From Leptospira kemamanensis (GTDB lineage Bacteria; Spirochaetota; Leptospiria; Leptospirales; Leptospiraceae): a DNA stretch of 64,000 nucleotides. Position 1 is the first letter of the stretch; each line of letters begins with the position of its first letter. Both the position numbers and the translations under genes were made by a program. The notes beneath the pieces were generated by a model, which was given only the letters and a program-made list of their open reading frames with translations, was not told the DNA's origin and searched no databases. Location: NCBI RefSeq assembly GCF_004769665.1, contig NZ_RQGG01000032.1, forward strand, positions 479,614-543,613. The letters run 5' to 3'. Below are positions 9,275 to 17,138 of this stretch, piece after piece.

Positions 9275-11152
9275 ATGGCACTTGAAGAAAATACGTTGGA
9301 AGATCGTTTGATCAAAATTTCCAACAGAGAAAGTAACAAAAATCTCATGGTTAGTCCGGACAAAATTTACATTTTCCCGGTGCCCAAAACCACTTTCCAA
9401 TTTTTGGAAAATATATGGCAATCCTTCACCAATAAAATGGTATCTCTCGTCGATTTCAACGATGATCCCATTTTCAATTTTTCCATTTTTGAAGTCATTG
9501 ACCAAGACGAAATGAAAATTGTGGCCACTGCGACCCATTTCAAACTGAAAGAAATCGCGGAACGCCGAAAAATCCCAGGGATCGAAGAATACATCAAAAA
9601 ATCGAGACCCATCCATTTGGCCGACCCACGCAACGAATCAGCACGTTTTATCCGCAAAGCCATCATCGATTTTAATAAAGGGCTTCGTCCTGAAGTCACC
9701 TTTGTGAACCTCAAAGAAGAAGAAATTCATCCTGAAAAAAAGGTACTTCTTTCTGAAACGATGAATCATGCGATTGGCATTCCACTTTTTGTGAATGAAA
9801 ATCCCATCGGTATTTTATGGGGCATCACCAAAGACCCTATCCCCGATGACCAAATCAGGCAACTCACCTTACAACTTTATTCCCTCTTTGATGTGATTGA
9901 GTTTGTTGTCGCAAAAGAGATGGAATCGGGGAACGACCATTACATTGCCCAAAAGAATATCGAAAAGGCAGATACAGTTTCCAATTCTCGAAACCTTTTT
10001 TATACAACCACCAAAGACCAAAAAGAACCTGTAACCTCCATTATATTCAAATCTCACCAATATAACATTGAATATAGAATGGATGCTTCCTTCATTATTC
10101 CAACTACTGATGGTTATGCGGTTTCACTCAAAAGTTTTATCCCTGAAAAACTAAACAATACTGGAAAAAACTTACTGCTCATCCCTGGATTTTTTTGTAG
10201 ACGATCCGTGATGGACAAACTCGCAAAAGAATTAGCTTTAAAGTATGGATACCGTGTTTTCCTCATGGATATGCGAGGAAGGTCCAGACAAACCATGCCA
10301 AAACATGGGAAAAAAGAAGGATGGACTGTTGATAATTACATCCAAGACGATTTCCCGGAAGTATTACGTTGGATTCGTTGGCATTACCCAAGTGAAAGGA
10401 CAGTCGTTGTAGGACACAGTATGGGTGGAATGATCCCACGATTTTATGTGTCTTCCTATGATACGATTAAAGAACAAAAAGAAGAGTTCAATTTACCACA
10501 ACCTGAAGAATACATTGCTGGCATTGTTTCGATCACATCTCCGAACTATATCAGCTTAAAGTCCAATTTTATTGGTTTGGATACATTGAAACGTGGGTTT
10601 AATCTGCTCCCTCATAAAATGATATCCGATATGATTTTGAGTATGGCAAGTTTTTCTATGCAAGCCACCATCCAAACCATCGACCTTAAAAAATTCTTCA
10701 AACTGATTTTAAACCTCCATTCCAGTCTGAGAAGTTTTAGTTATAATATTGGAACCAAATCGCTAACCATCAAAGACTTTGTGGGATATAAAGAAATCAC
10801 TCCTCCTGAATGGTATTTTCTCATGGAAGACGTGTTTTGCGAAGAATCGGTTTCTGTGATCATGCAATTTTTCCAAAGCCAAATTTCCAATGAAAGAAGT
10901 TTTTGGTCAAATGATGGTCGTATCAATTACACGGAAAATTTTCTAAACAATTTCACGATGCCGATTTATAGTGTAGTTGGAACTGTTGATAAAATTGTTC
11001 CCGAGGAAAGTTTAACCGAACTAAAAGATCTTAAATCGGAAAACAAAGTGACCACCTATTATGAACAGGGACACCTTGGAATCATTTTCCATGGGGAAAC
11101 AGTTCGTAAAATCTGTAAGGGAATGGATGAGTGGATCCAAGGATTAAAATAA
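9275..11152 (+). CDS. GAF-like domain fused to an alpha/beta hydrolase
   Basis: The 625-residue protein is cytoplasmic, with no signal peptide. The first roughly 220 residues resemble a GAF domain: the segment ending in IGIPLFVNENPIGILWGI and the helix that follows is a typical GAF C-terminal half. From about residue 260 an alpha/beta-hydrolase fold begins, with an oxyanion-type turn after LLLIPGFFC and the nucleophile elbow GHSMGG. A probable acid lies in GTVDKIVP and the catalytic His in EQGHLGI. The substrate is unknown, but lipase or esterase is likely. Linking a ligand-sensing domain to a hydrolase suggests allosteric control (inference). Confidence 0.8.
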   Translation: MALEENTLEDRLIKISNRESNKNLMVSPDKIYIFPVPKTTFQFLENIWQSFTNKMVSLVDFNDDPIFNFSIFEVIDQDEMKIVATATHFKLKEIAERRKIPGIEEYIKKSRPIHLADPRNESARFIRKAIIDFNKGLRPEVTFVNLKEEEIHPEKKVLLSETMNHAIGIPLFVNENPIGILWGITKDPIPDDQIRQLTLQLYSLFDVIEFVVAKEMESGNDHYIAQKNIEKADTVSNSRNLFYTTTKDQKEPVTSIIFKSHQYNIEYRMDASFIIPTTDGYAVSLKSFIPEKLNNTGKNLLLIPGFFCRRSVMDKLAKELALKYGYRVFLMDMRGRSRQTMPKHGKKEGWTVDNYIQDDFPEVLRWIRWHYPSERTVVVGHSMGGMIPRFYVSSYDTIKEQKEEFNLPQPEEYIAGIVSITSPNYISLKSNFIGLDTLKRGFNLLPHKMISDMILSMASFSMQATIQTIDLKKFFKLILNLHSSLRSFSYNIGTKSLTIKDFVGYKEITPPEWYFLMEDVFCEESVSVIMQFFQSQISNERSFWSNDGRINYTENFLNNFTMPIYSVVGTVDKIVPEESLTELKDLKSENKVTTYYEQGHLGIIFHGETVRKICKGMDEWIQGLK

Positions 11153-11164
11153 ATTCACATTCCC

Positions 11165-11686
11165 CTAACGACCGCTAAACCGGTTGCGAATGAATTCCAT
11201 TTCTTTTAGTAATGTGGCATCGCGACCGGCAAGGACAGACGCACCTCTTACGGGGATACTTGTGATTTCTGAATCTTCAATGATGGTCACAACGGTTCCA
11301 GGAATTTTTGGCTCTAGGATGTAAGTCCAGGATCCACGCATTTTGATACTAGCATCTATGAGTTCAATTTTCCATTTCCGATTGGGAATGGATTCTCTCA
11401 ATTCAAAGATCATAAATCCACCCATATCTGGTGTTTCCATCCATTTTGTGGGAGTGCCATCTTGCCTTGTTTCTAAAATTTTGATCGCCACTACTTCCTT
11501 TCTGCGATTGGGAAGGTCGTTAATATCGGTGATGTAATTCCAAATGTCTTCTGGTTCTGCTTTTAGCCACTCACTTGTTTCTTTTTGGAATTTTGGATCT
11601 TGGAAATAACCCACTGCAAGGAACAAAACCACAAGTCCAATCAGTAAAAAACTCGTACCAAAAGCAAAAAGGAGAATCCGTTTCAT
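11165..11686 (-). CDS. membrane-anchored SRPBCC (START/Bet v1-fold) protein
   Basis: This 173-residue protein has one N-terminal hydrophobic helix (residues about 4-27) followed by a polyketide cyclase/SRPBCC domain. Recognisable features are the opening SEWLKAEPEDIWNYITDINDLPNRR, a central W-E/R strand pattern and the ending helix. The fold binds hydrophobic ligands in a deep cavity; no catalytic residues are identifiable. It is divergent from the SnoaL-like gene with about 50 bp between starts, so their promoters overlap. Confidence 0.75.
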   Translation of the reverse strand: MKRILLFAFGTSFLLIGLVVLFLAVGYFQDPKFQKETSEWLKAEPEDIWNYITDINDLPNRRKEVVAIKILETRQDGTPTKWMETPDMGGFMIFELRESIPNRKWKIELIDASIKMRGSWTYILEPKIPGTVVTIIEDSEITSIPVRGASVLAGRDATLLKEMEFIRNRFSGR

Positions 11687-11737
11687 GACTTTTTTTCTTG
11701 CTAAGTGCAGAAAGAATCAATCATAATCTTTTCCACA

Positions 11738-12211
11738 ATGAATGCAAATGAAGAGTTGATCCAAAAGTTTTACACAGCCTTCCAAAACAAAGATGGTCAG
11801 ACCATGGTTTCTTTATACCATCCCGAAGTTCAATTTGAGGACCCTGCGTTTGGGAAATTAAACGGAAAGGAAGTGGGAGCTATGTGGCTTATGTTACTCG
11901 AAAAAAGTCAAAATTTGACCATTCGATTTTCGAATATCAAAGCAAACGATACAGAAGGTTCTGCAAATTGGGAAGCTGATTATAGTTTTAGCAAAACAGG
12001 GCGACTCGTACAAAACAAAATCCATGCAAGGTTTACCTTCAAAGATGGTAAAATCATCCAACACAAAGATCATTTTTCCATGTGGAAGTGGCTTGGGATG
12101 GCAATGGGACCGATTGGTTATGCACTCGGTTGGTGGCCTGCTCTTGCAAACAAAGTGAAAAAAGAAGCAGTCACCGGACTACAATTGTATATGAAACGCA
12201 AACGTATGTAG
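11738..12211 (+). CDS. SnoaL-like / NTF2-fold protein
   Basis: I prefer the ATG giving MNANEELIQKFY because the conserved NTF2-like opening helix begins there; a GTG 11 codons upstream is possible and neither has a strong ribosome site. The 157-residue product shows the SnoaL pattern: a first helix with FYTAFQNKDGQTMVSLY, then HPEVQFEDPAFG, then W-x-A-x-Y strands. The fold is used by ketosteroid-isomerase-like enzymes and by binding proteins, so the function stays open. A basic C-terminal tail (MKRKRM) is notable. Confidence 0.75.
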   Translation: MNANEELIQKFYTAFQNKDGQTMVSLYHPEVQFEDPAFGKLNGKEVGAMWLMLLEKSQNLTIRFSNIKANDTEGSANWEADYSFSKTGRLVQNKIHARFTFKDGKIIQHKDHFSMWKWLGMAMGPIGYALGWWPALANKVKKEAVTGLQLYMKRKRM

Positions 12212-12219
12212 TGTTTTGA

Positions 12220-12576
12220 TTATGGTTTTGGCATATTGGAAAGGCCACCCGCATTGATCACTTGTTTGTATCCAATGGATTCTAAAAAGGATTTGGCACT
12301 TCCACTGCGACCACCTGATGCACAATAAACAATGATCGTTTGGTTTCTATCCCCAAACTCATCCACACGTTTAGAAACTTCATCTACTGGAATATTATGT
12401 GCATTGGGATAATGACCCGAATTGAATTCTGCAACTGTGCGTACATCGACAACGAGAGCACCCGAATCAATTTTTTCTTTTAGTTGTGACTGGTCCATTC
12501 CAGACGCATTTCTCATAAGGAAAAAGATGACACCTACAGCAATGACAACGATAACAATTAAGACCATTCGATTCAA
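12220..12576 (-). CDS. membrane-anchored single-domain rhodanese
   Basis: The 118-residue protein has an N-terminal transmembrane helix (residues 4-20) and one rhodanese domain. The active-site loop CASGGR lies at residues 85-90 with C85 as the sulfur-carrying nucleophile, and the CH2A-like VVDVRTVAEF motif lies at residues 42-51. It would face the periplasm if the anchor is in the usual N-in orientation. It is last in an operon with metG, a cyclase and the HisI-like gene; its ATG overlaps the HisI-like stop by four bases. A sulfurtransferase role in sulfur delivery is known for the family. Confidence 0.88.
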   Translation of the reverse strand: MNRMVLIVIVVIAVGVIFFLMRNASGMDQSQLKEKIDSGALVVDVRTVAEFNSGHYPNAHNIPVDEVSKRVDEFGDRNQTIIVYCASGGRSGSAKSFLESIGYKQVINAGGLSNMPKP

Positions 12577-13181
12577 ATTGACTCTCCCACTTTATTAGAA
12601 TAGACGAATGAAACCGAATCATTCTGACCAAGTTCTCGAAAAAAACAGGAATAATAACCTGTATGACAAGCAGCTCCCTCTTGTTCGGTCACATACTGCA
12701 CAAAAAATGGATCGGAATGGAGGTAAATTTGTTTTAGGTTTTGTAAATGTCCTGACTCTTCCCCTTTGACCCATTTTCCATTGCGGGAACGACTATAATA
12801 AGTACCAAACCCAGATTCAATGGCACTCACCAAACTTTCTTTTTTTCCCCATGCTAACATTAAATCTTTTCCTGTTAGGTCTTGGGCTAAAAAGGGAATG
12901 AGTGTTGGTATCGATTCCAAGATCGAATCTAACTCCGATTGACTCACTTTTAAATTTCCATTATCCCATAACAGTTGTTTAGCGATTTTTCTTTCCTGCG
13001 AATGAATTTCTAAAAAACAATCTTCATCGCAGTCTACAAATAGGTTTGCCTTGGTAAAATCAAAACTTTGCAAAAACTCTTGGGTTTGTTTTGTATCGAA
13101 AACCTTAAGAGAAACTTCGTGAGACAAAAACTTGGGTTTGGAAAGGACCACTATGTCTTTTCCCTTGGGAATTTGGATCAT
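12573..13181 (-). CDS. HisI-like phosphoribosyl-AMP cyclohydrolase homologue with degenerate metal site
   Basis: Residues 93-184 of 202 match the HisI fold: PFLAQDLTGKDLMLAWG, YYSRSRNGKWVKGEESGH and GAACHTGYYSCF. Cys172 and Cys179 correspond to two of the three zinc ligands. At the usual D-C-D-x-D motif, however, the protein reads H155-S156-D157-P158-F159, so one zinc Cys and two magnesium Asp are missing. The first 92 residues are not part of normal HisI and contain their own DCDED at residues 50-54. It may be an altered or inactive paralogue, or the N-terminal motif may complete the site (speculation). It is coupled by 4-bp overlaps to genes on both sides. Confidence 0.7.
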   Translation of the reverse strand: MIQIPKGKDIVVLSKPKFLSHEVSLKVFDTKQTQEFLQSFDFTKANLFVDCDEDCFLEIHSQERKIAKQLLWDNGNLKVSQSELDSILESIPTLIPFLAQDLTGKDLMLAWGKKESLVSAIESGFGTYYSRSRNGKWVKGEESGHLQNLKQIYLHSDPFFVQYVTEQEGAACHTGYYSCFFRELGQNDSVSFVYSNKVGESI

Positions 13182-14476
13182 ACTGGCACCTCGATGGACA
13201 AAATTTCTGTGGTTTTTGTTTTTCCACGTAATGACAATGGACCCATTGTTTTGATTTTTAGATTTTGTTTATATTCCAAAGAAACATTTTCCAATAGTTC
13301 TTTTGAGATTAGAAAATTCCGTTTTAGTTCTTTGCCAAGAGCTTCGAGGCGACTTGCTGCATTGACTGTATCGCCAATCACAGTATACTCCAAACGTTTT
13401 TCCACACCCACATTCCCAACAATGACGGGACCGTAATGGATTCCAATTCGCATGGAAATTGGTTTTTCCCCTTTGGACTCTCTATTTTTGTTCCACTCAG
13501 CTAATGCCTGCAACATGGCAATCCCTGCTTTGACAGAATTGGTAGCATCTTCTTTCGAAGTGGTTGGGGTTCCAAACGTAACCATCATTCCGTCACCAAT
13601 GAATTTATCGAGAGTACCTTGGTTTTGGAAAACGATGTCCAACATGATGCTGTGGTATTCTGATAATAGTGACATGGTTTTTTCTGGTCCTAAGGTTTCC
13701 GAAATCTGTGTAAAATTGGCAATGTCGCAAAACAATACTGCTACAGTAGATTCCTTTCCTCCTGGTTTGAAAAAATCTTCCCCTGCGTGATCTAGTTTTT
13801 CTACAACATTGGGAGAAAAATAACGCGTGAGTTGGGTCATTTTCACTTCGTTGGTCACGGCGGCAAGCACCGTTCGCCTAACACGGTATGTTAGATAGGC
13901 CAAAAAGAAGCCGAGTACTCCGATGATTCCCATCGACATAATATAATTATTCACATGGGCAGCAGGACCAAGGACAGCCTCTTTAAAGTTCTCTGTCGTT
14001 ACAAATCTTGGATCTTGTTGGGCATACACCAAAATCGCAGCTTGGCTAACCACCACACCTAACGCATACAACATTGGGTATAAAGGTTGAATGCTAAACG
14101 CATTGATGATGAGTGTACCAGCGATGATAAAATGAACATAGGTTTTGATGAGGTAAGTTCTTGGAACCTGAGTCTCTCCACCCACTGCATTGTACCAAAT
14201 AAAGGGAAGGATCGTAATCATCACTAAATCGATCACAACACAGAAAATTCCTACAAACGATACATACTTTCCTTTTTTTAAAAATTTAGAAAGTATGTAC
14301 AATACAATGTTTAAAGAAATGGAAACTATCGTAATTGCAAATATTTCATATAAAGTTTGTGCAACAAAAAAAGTAACAATAATTAAAAGGGATAAGATAA
14401 CCATTTTTCCATAGAGACTAAATTTAATCCCTTGGATTTCTTTTTCCCTTAGTATTTGTTCTGACTTTGTTGCCAT
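13178..14476 (-). CDS. membrane class III adenylate cyclase
   Basis: The 432-residue protein has about six transmembrane helices (residues 20-205), then a linker and a C-terminal class III nucleotidyl cyclase domain. Visible catalytic elements are LFCDIANFT (first metal Asp), LDKFIGDGMM (purine-selecting Lys and second metal Asp) and the IGDTVNAASRLEALG helix with the transition-state Arg. The Lys/Asp pair fits ATP rather than GTP as substrate. It follows metG by 4 bp and overlaps the HisI-like gene by 4 bp. Leptospira encode many such cyclases; the membrane part is probably the sensor (inference). Confidence 0.9.
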   Translation of the reverse strand: MATKSEQILREKEIQGIKFSLYGKMVILSLLIIVTFFVAQTLYEIFAITIVSISLNIVLYILSKFLKKGKYVSFVGIFCVVIDLVMITILPFIWYNAVGGETQVPRTYLIKTYVHFIIAGTLIINAFSIQPLYPMLYALGVVVSQAAILVYAQQDPRFVTTENFKEAVLGPAAHVNNYIMSMGIIGVLGFFLAYLTYRVRRTVLAAVTNEVKMTQLTRYFSPNVVEKLDHAGEDFFKPGGKESTVAVLFCDIANFTQISETLGPEKTMSLLSEYHSIMLDIVFQNQGTLDKFIGDGMMVTFGTPTTSKEDATNSVKAGIAMLQALAEWNKNRESKGEKPISMRIGIHYGPVIVGNVGVEKRLEYTVIGDTVNAASRLEALGKELKRNFLISKELLENVSLEYKQNLKIKTMGPLSLRGKTKTTEILSIEVPV

Positions 14477-14480
14477 AGTT

Positions 14481-16526
14481 TTATTTTAAAAGGTCACCTG
14501 GATTTGCATCACGATCAGGAACAAACAAAGATAATGTTTTTTCCTTTCCTGAAGCAAGTAACATCGCTTCTGATAAACCAAATTTCATTTGGCGAGGTTT
14601 TAAATTGGCAACGACTACCACTTTTTTACCAACCAACTCTTCGGCAGTGTAACTTGCTTTGATTCCTGCAAATACGTTTTTGATTCCTTTTTCTCCTAAA
14701 TCAACTTTCACAAACAAAAGTTTGTCGGCTCCTTCGACCGGGTTTGCTTCTTTGATGAGTCCCACTCGAAGTTCCACTTTGGTCAATTCATCTATGGTGA
14801 TGAATCCATCTTCCGAAACCGTACCAACTTTTGGTTCGTTTGGATTGGACTTAGATGGTTCTTGTTTGGTTGGAGTCGGATTTGCTTTTTCGAAGGCTTC
14901 TTTTGTTTCTGAAATCATAAGTGAAATATTTTTTTCCTCAACTCGTTTGGATAACATTTGGTAGGGACCAAGAATTTTGTTTTCAATGGTTTCTGACAGG
15001 TTTAAAAAACTCAAAGTTGGAACTTGGAATAACTCCGTAATTGCGTTGGCAATTTTAGGAGTTACTGGTGCCAAATAGGTAAAAAGAATTTTAGCACAAT
15101 TGAGGGAAGTGGTCACAACTTCTCTTGCTTTTTCCACATCCGATTTGATTAAATTCCATGGAGCATAATCATTTACATATTTATTGACTTTATCACCAAG
15201 ACCCGTGATTTCACGCATCACCTTAGAATAGTTACGTGACTCATATGCTTCTCGAATTTCAGTTTCTTTGCTAAGAAGTTCAGTAACTAAAGATTTTCCT
15301 TCTGTAGACAAGGTTCCTAGTTTACGATCCATTTTGTCTAAAATTGATGTGGAAACACGAGACACTAAATTGACTAAATTGCCAATTAAATCGGAATTCA
15401 CACGCGAAACAAAATCATCAAACGAAATGTCGACATCCTCCATCCCAGAGCCGAGTCGGCATGCCATATAAAAACGGAAATGTTCTATATCTAAGTATTT
15501 GGCAAACGTGGAAGCATTGATAAAAGTTCCTCGAGACTTGGACATCTTTTCTCCATTCACAGTTAAAAATCCGTGAACATTCAATTGGCTAGGAGCTTTG
15601 TATCCGGAACCCATTAACATGGCCGGCCAAAAGAGACCATGGAAATATAAAATGTCTTTTCCAATGAAGTGGACAATTTCTCCTTTTCCTTCTTTCCAAA
15701 ACTCATTGAATTTTTTTTCATCTTTCAGGTGGTTTAAAGAAGATGCCATATAACCGATAGGTGCATCTAACCATACATAGAAGTATTTGTTTTCTTCTTC
15801 TGGGATCGCAAATCCAAAGTAAGGACCATCTCGGCTGATGTCCCACTCTTGTAACCCGGATGTAAACCATTCTTGTAATTTCTTTTGGGCTCCTTCATTC
15901 AATCGGTTCCCTTCTTCCATCCAAGTTTTGAGTTGGTTTTGGAAATCTTGAAGTTTAAAAAACAAATGTTTGGATTCTTTCAGGACGGGAGTGGTTCCAC
16001 AAATGGAACAATAAGAGTCCTTTAAGTCTTTTGGTGAGTAACTGGTACCACAAACTTCACAAGAATCGCCGTATTGGTCTTTTGCTCCACACTTCGGACA
16101 AGTTCCTTTGATGAAACGGTCAGGCAAAAACATTTTGTCATGTTCGCAATACGACTGTTCAATGTTCCGAGCAACAATATGTCCATTTTTTTTAAGAGTT
16201 AGATAAATTGATTCTGAGAACTTTCGGTTTTCATCCGAATTGGTTGTGTAATAATTATCATACTCAACACCGAAGGAAGTGAGATCTCTGTAATGTTCCT
16301 TTTGCACTTCCTCAATCATGGACTCGGGAGTTTTGCCTGCTTTTTTGGCAGCGATCATGATGGGTGTTCCGTGTGTATCATCGGCACAGAAAAAATAACA
16401 CTCGTTCCCTATTAACTTTTGGAAGCGCACCCAAATGTCTGTTTGGACAGCTTCTAAGATATGACCCAAATGGATGGAGCCGTTGGCATAAGGCAAAGCA
16501 CTTGTAACTAAAATGTGTTTCGACAT
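14481..16526 (-). CDS. metG: methionyl-tRNA synthetase with C-terminal tRNA-binding domain
   Basis: This is a full-length 681-residue MetRS. The class I HIGH-like motif (HLGH) is near residue 18, and four-Cys zinc knuckles (CPKCGAKDQYGDSC and CSICG) lie around residues 142-178. KMSKS is present in GEKMSKSRGTF, followed by the alpha-helical anticodon domain. An EMAP/Trbp111-type OB domain closes the protein (ITIDELTKVELRVG). It charges tRNA-Met with methionine. It is the first gene of the operon that continues with cyclase, HisI-like and rhodanese genes. Confidence 0.97.
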   Translation of the reverse strand: MSKHILVTSALPYANGSIHLGHILEAVQTDIWVRFQKLIGNECYFFCADDTHGTPIMIAAKKAGKTPESMIEEVQKEHYRDLTSFGVEYDNYYTTNSDENRKFSESIYLTLKKNGHIVARNIEQSYCEHDKMFLPDRFIKGTCPKCGAKDQYGDSCEVCGTSYSPKDLKDSYCSICGTTPVLKESKHLFFKLQDFQNQLKTWMEEGNRLNEGAQKKLQEWFTSGLQEWDISRDGPYFGFAIPEEENKYFYVWLDAPIGYMASSLNHLKDEKKFNEFWKEGKGEIVHFIGKDILYFHGLFWPAMLMGSGYKAPSQLNVHGFLTVNGEKMSKSRGTFINASTFAKYLDIEHFRFYMACRLGSGMEDVDISFDDFVSRVNSDLIGNLVNLVSRVSTSILDKMDRKLGTLSTEGKSLVTELLSKETEIREAYESRNYSKVMREITGLGDKVNKYVNDYAPWNLIKSDVEKAREVVTTSLNCAKILFTYLAPVTPKIANAITELFQVPTLSFLNLSETIENKILGPYQMLSKRVEEKNISLMISETKEAFEKANPTPTKQEPSKSNPNEPKVGTVSEDGFITIDELTKVELRVGLIKEANPVEGADKLLFVKVDLGEKGIKNVFAGIKASYTAEELVGKKVVVVANLKPRQMKFGLSEAMLLASGKEKTLSLFVPDRDANPGDLLK

Positions 16527-16601
16527 AGATTAGTTCCAGTTTCCTAATGGGATTTTCCAATTCAGCCTATTTTTGAGAAAAATCAAGAAAAGAGAAAAAA
16601 A

Positions 16602-17138
16602 ATGAAGTTGAAGGAAGTGAGATCACTCATAAACTTCCTGTTTGTTATGGCTAAGAAAATCGTTCAAAATTTGAAACAAGTCAAAGGCAATAAAAAGAGT
16701 CACCCAGAAACCATCCACAAGACTCTCGACATCGAAACTGACCTACACATTGAATATGCAAAAGTTCTTTTGAGTTTGTGGTCCTACGCTTGTAATGCGG
16801 ATGGCCAATTCAAAAAAAAGGAAGGAGAAATTGTAGGGGAACTGGTGAACGTTCTCTTTGAACCAGATTGTTTGCTCAGTGGTTTTCAAGCTCAGAAAAA
16901 ACAAGTTTTAGACATTTTATCCAAAACGTTTGATAACCCCTTACCAATGAAAACCATCACGAAAGTTGTGGCCGATAGCGATGAATATGCATTGAATTTT
17001 TTTGAAGATGCAGTTTGTATCGTTGCCTCAGATGGTTCTCTCAACAAAGCGGAAATTCAATTTTTAGATGACTTAGCCAAAGAATTCAAGATAAGCCCAA
17101 TGGACAAAGTGCGAGTCGAAAAAAAATACCTTGCGTAA
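16602..17138 (+). CDS. TerB-like helical protein
   Basis: This is a 178-residue protein; an alternative ATG (MAKKIV) lies 15 codons inside, and neither start has a decisive ribosome site. The body resembles TerB/DjlA-N helical domains, with two acidic repeats (ACNADGQFKKKEGEIV near residue 68 and IVASDGSLNKAEIQFLDDLA near residue 150), the positions where TerB binds metal. TerB-like proteins are associated with membrane stress and phage-response complexes. The stop overlaps the TTG start of the large membrane protein by 8 bp, so they are co-translated and probably partners (inference). Confidence 0.7.
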   Translation: MKLKEVRSLINFLFVMAKKIVQNLKQVKGNKKSHPETIHKTLDIETDLHIEYAKVLLSLWSYACNADGQFKKKEGEIVGELVNVLFEPDCLLSGFQAQKKQVLDILSKTFDNPLPMKTITKVVADSDEYALNFFEDAVCIVASDGSLNKAEIQFLDDLAKEFKISPMDKVRVEKKYLA

